Origin: Cymbidium sinense
Lineage: Eukaryota > Streptophyta > Magnoliopsida > Asparagales > Orchidaceae
Length of the DNA: 64,000 nt
NCBI GenBank assembly: GCA_021442155.1
Contig: CM038223.1
Coordinates: 28,866,983-28,930,982, forward strand
Direction of reading: 5' to 3'
Positions 61,066-64,000 of this stretch are shown in pieces; position 1 is the first letter of the stretch; every line of letters starts with the position of its first letter. The notes beneath the pieces are model-generated. The model did not search any database, was not told the DNA's origin, and saw nothing but the letters and a program-made list of their open reading frames with translations. A program made the position numbers and the translations under genes.

Positions 61066-63749
61066 CCATGAAATGTGTAACCGTATTGCTATCCACATTT
61101 TTAGAAATCTGAAATCAAAATGTTAGTCTAAGAAATAATCGATTTTGATATCACTTAACCAAGTCATGGTTCATTTTCTTCTTCTATATTGTTAAGAGAA
61201 AAGAAGGTACTTAGGGGCTGTTTGGTTGTCTGCATCTGGAATGCAGTGTAAAAGGAATACATTGTAAAAGAATTACTTTATAGTTGTTTGGTTCAGAGCT
61301 TTACAAATTCATGACTTTATTTTGTTTGGTTGATAAAATGTAATGTAAATAAATTAATTTGGGCGTCGGTGGTGAGTCGTTACCCGGCGGCCAGTCTGAT
61401 GTAACGACGCAATGCGGCCAGATCGATGTGGCGCCAATGAGTGGCGGCCAGCGTAGGCGGCGGCGGCGTCTGGCCAGCCAGGCGGAGCCAGCTGGATGGC
61501 TGCGAGCGGCAGCTGGCAAGAGGCAGAGGCTCCGGCGACGGCTGAGCTCAACCACATCACTATTGCTGTATTTGGTTATTGGAATTCCTCTATAACTTCG
61601 GTGTATTTGAAATGCAGAATTTTACTTGGAACCAAACGCAGAAATGTTCAAGCGTGCATTTGGAATCGTGCATTCAAATCGCTAAACAGCCAGTTTTGGT
61701 TTGTTAACTTTCAGCTTTAAACCAACTCACCAACAGCAATTTTGTTAATCCATAGTAGATGAACTCTAAGAAGAATTCTTTGGGGCCACTTTTTATTCAA
61801 AATTAAATTTATGTGCATGATTTCATCAAATCTTCATGAATGATATATATTCCTAAAAAAAGTTTTTTATTCATCAAAGACATTATGAGTTCTTTTTTAT
61901 ATCATTTGGATTATCCAATGCCCCTGCTACTTTCAAACAGACTATGAATACCATTCTTAAACAATTTTTGTGACATTTTAACTTAGTTTTTTAATATCAA
62001 TCTTATTTAAAGCAAGTCTTACTCTGATTATGTGATACTCTTAAAAGATTGACTTCAAAAAATCAATTTTTTTTATAAAGCTATCAAAATGTATTTTGCT
62101 TCATCTCAAGTTGAATATTTAGGACATATTGCCACACCAAATGGAGTTTCCTTAGCCCCAACAATAATTAGTGCAATAATATATTGGTTGTCCCTTTAAA
62201 CATTAAAAAAATGAAAGGGAGTTTCCTTGTCCCTTAGAGATTATATTCTATGCTTCTTTTTTGTGCCCTTATTCACATACTATAAATGATTCATTTGCAA
62301 TTATGCTATTATTGCATCACCATTAATAGATCTCTTAAAATATAATTTTTTTTAATGATGAGGTTGAAAATATTTTCTTATATTGAAACAAGCATTCATA
62401 TCAACCCTTGTTTTGCATCTTCCATTTTCAAAATAATTTTTTATAGAGACTAATGCTTCAGGTGTCTGCATTGGAGCTATCTTAATACAAGAATCACACC
62501 ATATATCTTTTTAGTAGGAAATTAAACTTATTAATACAGCTAACTTCAGCTTATGTTCATGAACTATATGCCAAAACCAAAGTTATATTAGAATGTTGTC
62601 AAACCTTCTAGTCACATATTTGTTATTCACTTTTACCAAAAAAAAATTCTCAAAAGTTTAATGCACCAGGTGGTGAAATCACCAAAACAAAATCATTTTC
62701 TTGTATAACTTCTCCATTTCTATTTTATAATAGAATATAATCTTGCCTACATTAATAGATTTGTTAAGGCTTTATCCAAATGAGTGGATGACATCTTGAT
62801 TATTTATGGCACGAAATATCCCAATTTGCTTTTAGAATGCATGGTTTTTTCTTCCTTTTTTTGTTTTGCTAGAGAAACTCCAATTGTAAACTTAGCTTAA
62901 AATAAATCCCAAGATTTATAATTACATCTACATATATTTTAGTAGATTCACTTAAATATTTCAATTATATTATACTTGGTGGATTAAATTTTTATAATGG
63001 TAGAATAATTTTATTCGCATGGTTGGATAAAAAAATTCAATTGATGATATAAATTTTTTTCACTCTAGTAGTAGAACCTGTTGGGTTTAAACAAACACTA
63101 GCACACATTTCAACAGAATTTTATTGACCTAAGATTAAAGACTATAATAAATTATTTGCCAAAACTTGTCCAACATGCCATCACACTGAATTTGATTCAA
63201 AATCCCAAGAAGATTATTAGAGCCATTGCAGGTTCGAAATGTTATTTGGGAAGATATATCTATTAATTTCATCATAGATCTTCCACTCCTATGGCAAAAT
63301 GTCAATTTCTATTATAGTTTACTGGTTATCAAAGCATGCAAACTTCTTCCCACTAGCCACTAAATTTACTGCAATAAAGATAGCATAAGTTTTGTGCAAA
63401 ATATCATCTACTTTCTTGGGTTTCCAAAATCTAAAATGAGTGATTGTGATCCCATTTTACTTAGCTCATTTTGGAAGGAACTATTTCACATTAGTGTACA
63501 CACTTGAATTTTATCAACACTGATTACCGTCAAACATGTGATCAAACATAAGTAACAAGTTGTGGAACTAAGCAATATATACATTATTTTGCAATGAAAA
63601 CCTTCATAATGTTTTATTTACTTTCCATGGGCTGAATTTTCATATAATACAACACCACATTCTTCATCAAAATTTACACTATCTGAAATATTTATGATCA
63701 CTCACCACCTACTTTTTCATCTTATCATTCCATAACATATATTGTAGCT
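61066..63749 (+). pseudogene. pol: Chromovirus (Ty3/gypsy) pol relic
   Basis: One frame from 61066 reads P-stop-NV-stop-PYCYPHF-stop-KSEIKM, then EIIDFDIT-stop-PSHGSFSSS, matching chromovirus RT (PVNVRPYRYPHFQKSEIE..., PSxSPFSSPV). After the MITE it continues at 61692 with FWFVNF, LNQLT, GATFYSKLNL, then HYEFFFISFGLSNAPATF and EYLGHIATPNGVSLAP (61880-62160). RNase H follows (LNLLIQLTSAYVHELYAKTK, about 62520-62580). Integrase follows in turn (HISTEFYWPKIKDYNKLFAK, TCPTCHHTEFDS, LSKHANFFPLATKF; 63090-63400). The single RNase H and the RT wording separate it from the Tat elements. It ends where a giant LTR begins at 63750. Stops are frequent. Confidence 0.85.
61214..61691. mobile_element. MITE-like insertion with GC-rich core
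   Basis: It has short inverted ends, GGCTGTTT at 61216-61223 and AAACAGCC at 61684-61691, within longer weakly inverted flanks (GGGGCTGTTTGGTTG at the left). It interrupts the chromovirus RT between an ...VKRKEGT frame (up to 61211) and FWFVNFQL (from 61692). GGGGCTGTTTGGTT is a typical start of Tourist/PIF-Harbinger or hAT MITEs. I could not recognise a target duplication. The core (about 61360-61550) is strikingly GC-rich (GGCGGCGGCGGCG), unlike everything nearby. Short ORFs across it have no known domain. Confidence 0.6.
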
Positions 63750-64000
63750 TGTGGAGTTATAAAATTTGGGATACCATATAAATTTTAGGGGTACTTATTT
63801 AAATGATCAAGTATGACATCAAAGGTTAAAACAGTATTTTAAATGATAGAGGCATCACCCTATAATGGACTTAATCATTTAATAAGAACTCCTAAAGTTG
63901 ATGGGTCTACGTGTACCAAAGAATTTCTCCTTGATTTGCATAAATAAAGTAAGATAGGATTTATTTTAAGCTAAGTTACAAGTACCCTATAGGAGTAAGC
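63750..64000 (-). repeat. Giant LTR terminus, cut by the window end (minus orientation)
   Basis: TGTGGAGTTATAAAATTTGG followed by GATACCATATAAATTTTAGG matches the start of M1 at position 1 and of the solo LTR at 45515. Later phrases (GAACTCCTAAAGTTGATGGG, TTGATTTGCATAAATAAAGTAAG) align as well. It interrupts the chromovirus integrase. The remaining LTR lies outside the window. Confidence 0.8.

Noticed and set aside
60847..61126. ORFs of 65-85 residues on both strands rich in Glu/Arg or Ser
   Set aside because: They are translations of the (TTC)n microsatellite, with no domain or conserved start.
61301..61720. Overlapping ORFs of 68-84 residues on both strands in the GC-rich island
   Set aside because: High GC lowers stop frequency. 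The frames cross the MITE boundary or lack any known motif.
1..64000. CRISPR array, bacterial operons, ribosome binding sites, phage or plasmid functions
   Set aside because: The repeats are not spaced by unique spacers of constant size. The gene content is plant nuclear, with introns, and there are no bacterial gene features.
1..64000. tRNA, rRNA or snoRNA genes
   Set aside because: No stretch with A/B-box spacing and a cloverleaf, or rRNA core sequence, was recognised by eye. A tRNAscan-SE or Infernal run would be decisive.

Overview
The window is repeat-rich, AT-rich nuclear DNA of a flowering plant. This rests on plant-type Ty3/gypsy elements of the Tat/Ogre group with a second RNase H, a plant-style four-exon RPB9-like gene, a MITE and long microsatellites. 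I cannot name the species. Nearly all of it is layered, decayed retrotransposon; I recognise one apparently intact host gene.

Layout. (1) 1-3448 and 32324-35681 are the two halves of one old giant LTR (M1, minus orientation). (2) Its middle was split by a complete nested Tat/Ogre-like element (AB, plus orientation, 3449-32323, 28.9 kb) with a 5-bp target duplication (GGAAC at 3444-3448 and 32324-32328). AB has LTRs of 7.6 and 7.1 kb, a primer-binding-site-like sequence, a leader filled with tandem hairpins (about 11590-13150), relics of gag, protease, reverse transcriptase (RT), RNase H, archaeal-type RNase H and integrase (13.3-20.96 kb), and a long repeat-rich 3' region (21-25.2 kb). (3) 35682-39878 is M1 internal sequence: a polypurine tract, palindromic repeats and a broken ORF resembling the 'putative plant transposon protein' domain. 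(4) 39879-42062 is a shortened plus-strand LTR of the same family. (5) 42608-57662 is a second, unrelated Tat-lineage element (G2) with short LTRs, gag to integrase relics, palindromic repeat arrays and a broken antisense ORF. A minus-strand giant LTR (about 45515-50698) splits its RT, and the left junction has been tandemly duplicated. (6) 58200-59085 holds the RPB9-like gene on the minus strand. (7) 59.2-61.06 kb is AT-rich intergenic sequence with microsatellites. (8) 61066-63749 is a chromovirus pol relic interrupted by a roughly 480-bp MITE with a GC-rich core. (9) From 63750 to the window end, another minus-strand giant LTR cuts the chromovirus integrase.

No retroelement here can encode working proteins. 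Most in-frame stops sit where family proteins have Gln or Arg, as expected for C-to-T deamination of methylated, silenced DNA. The most unusual signal is the AB leader array: about twenty units keep a loop close to TACCCAAATT while the stem arms change sequence yet stay complementary. Palindromic arrays also occur in the 3' regions of M1 and G2, so structured noncoding repeats recur across these elements.
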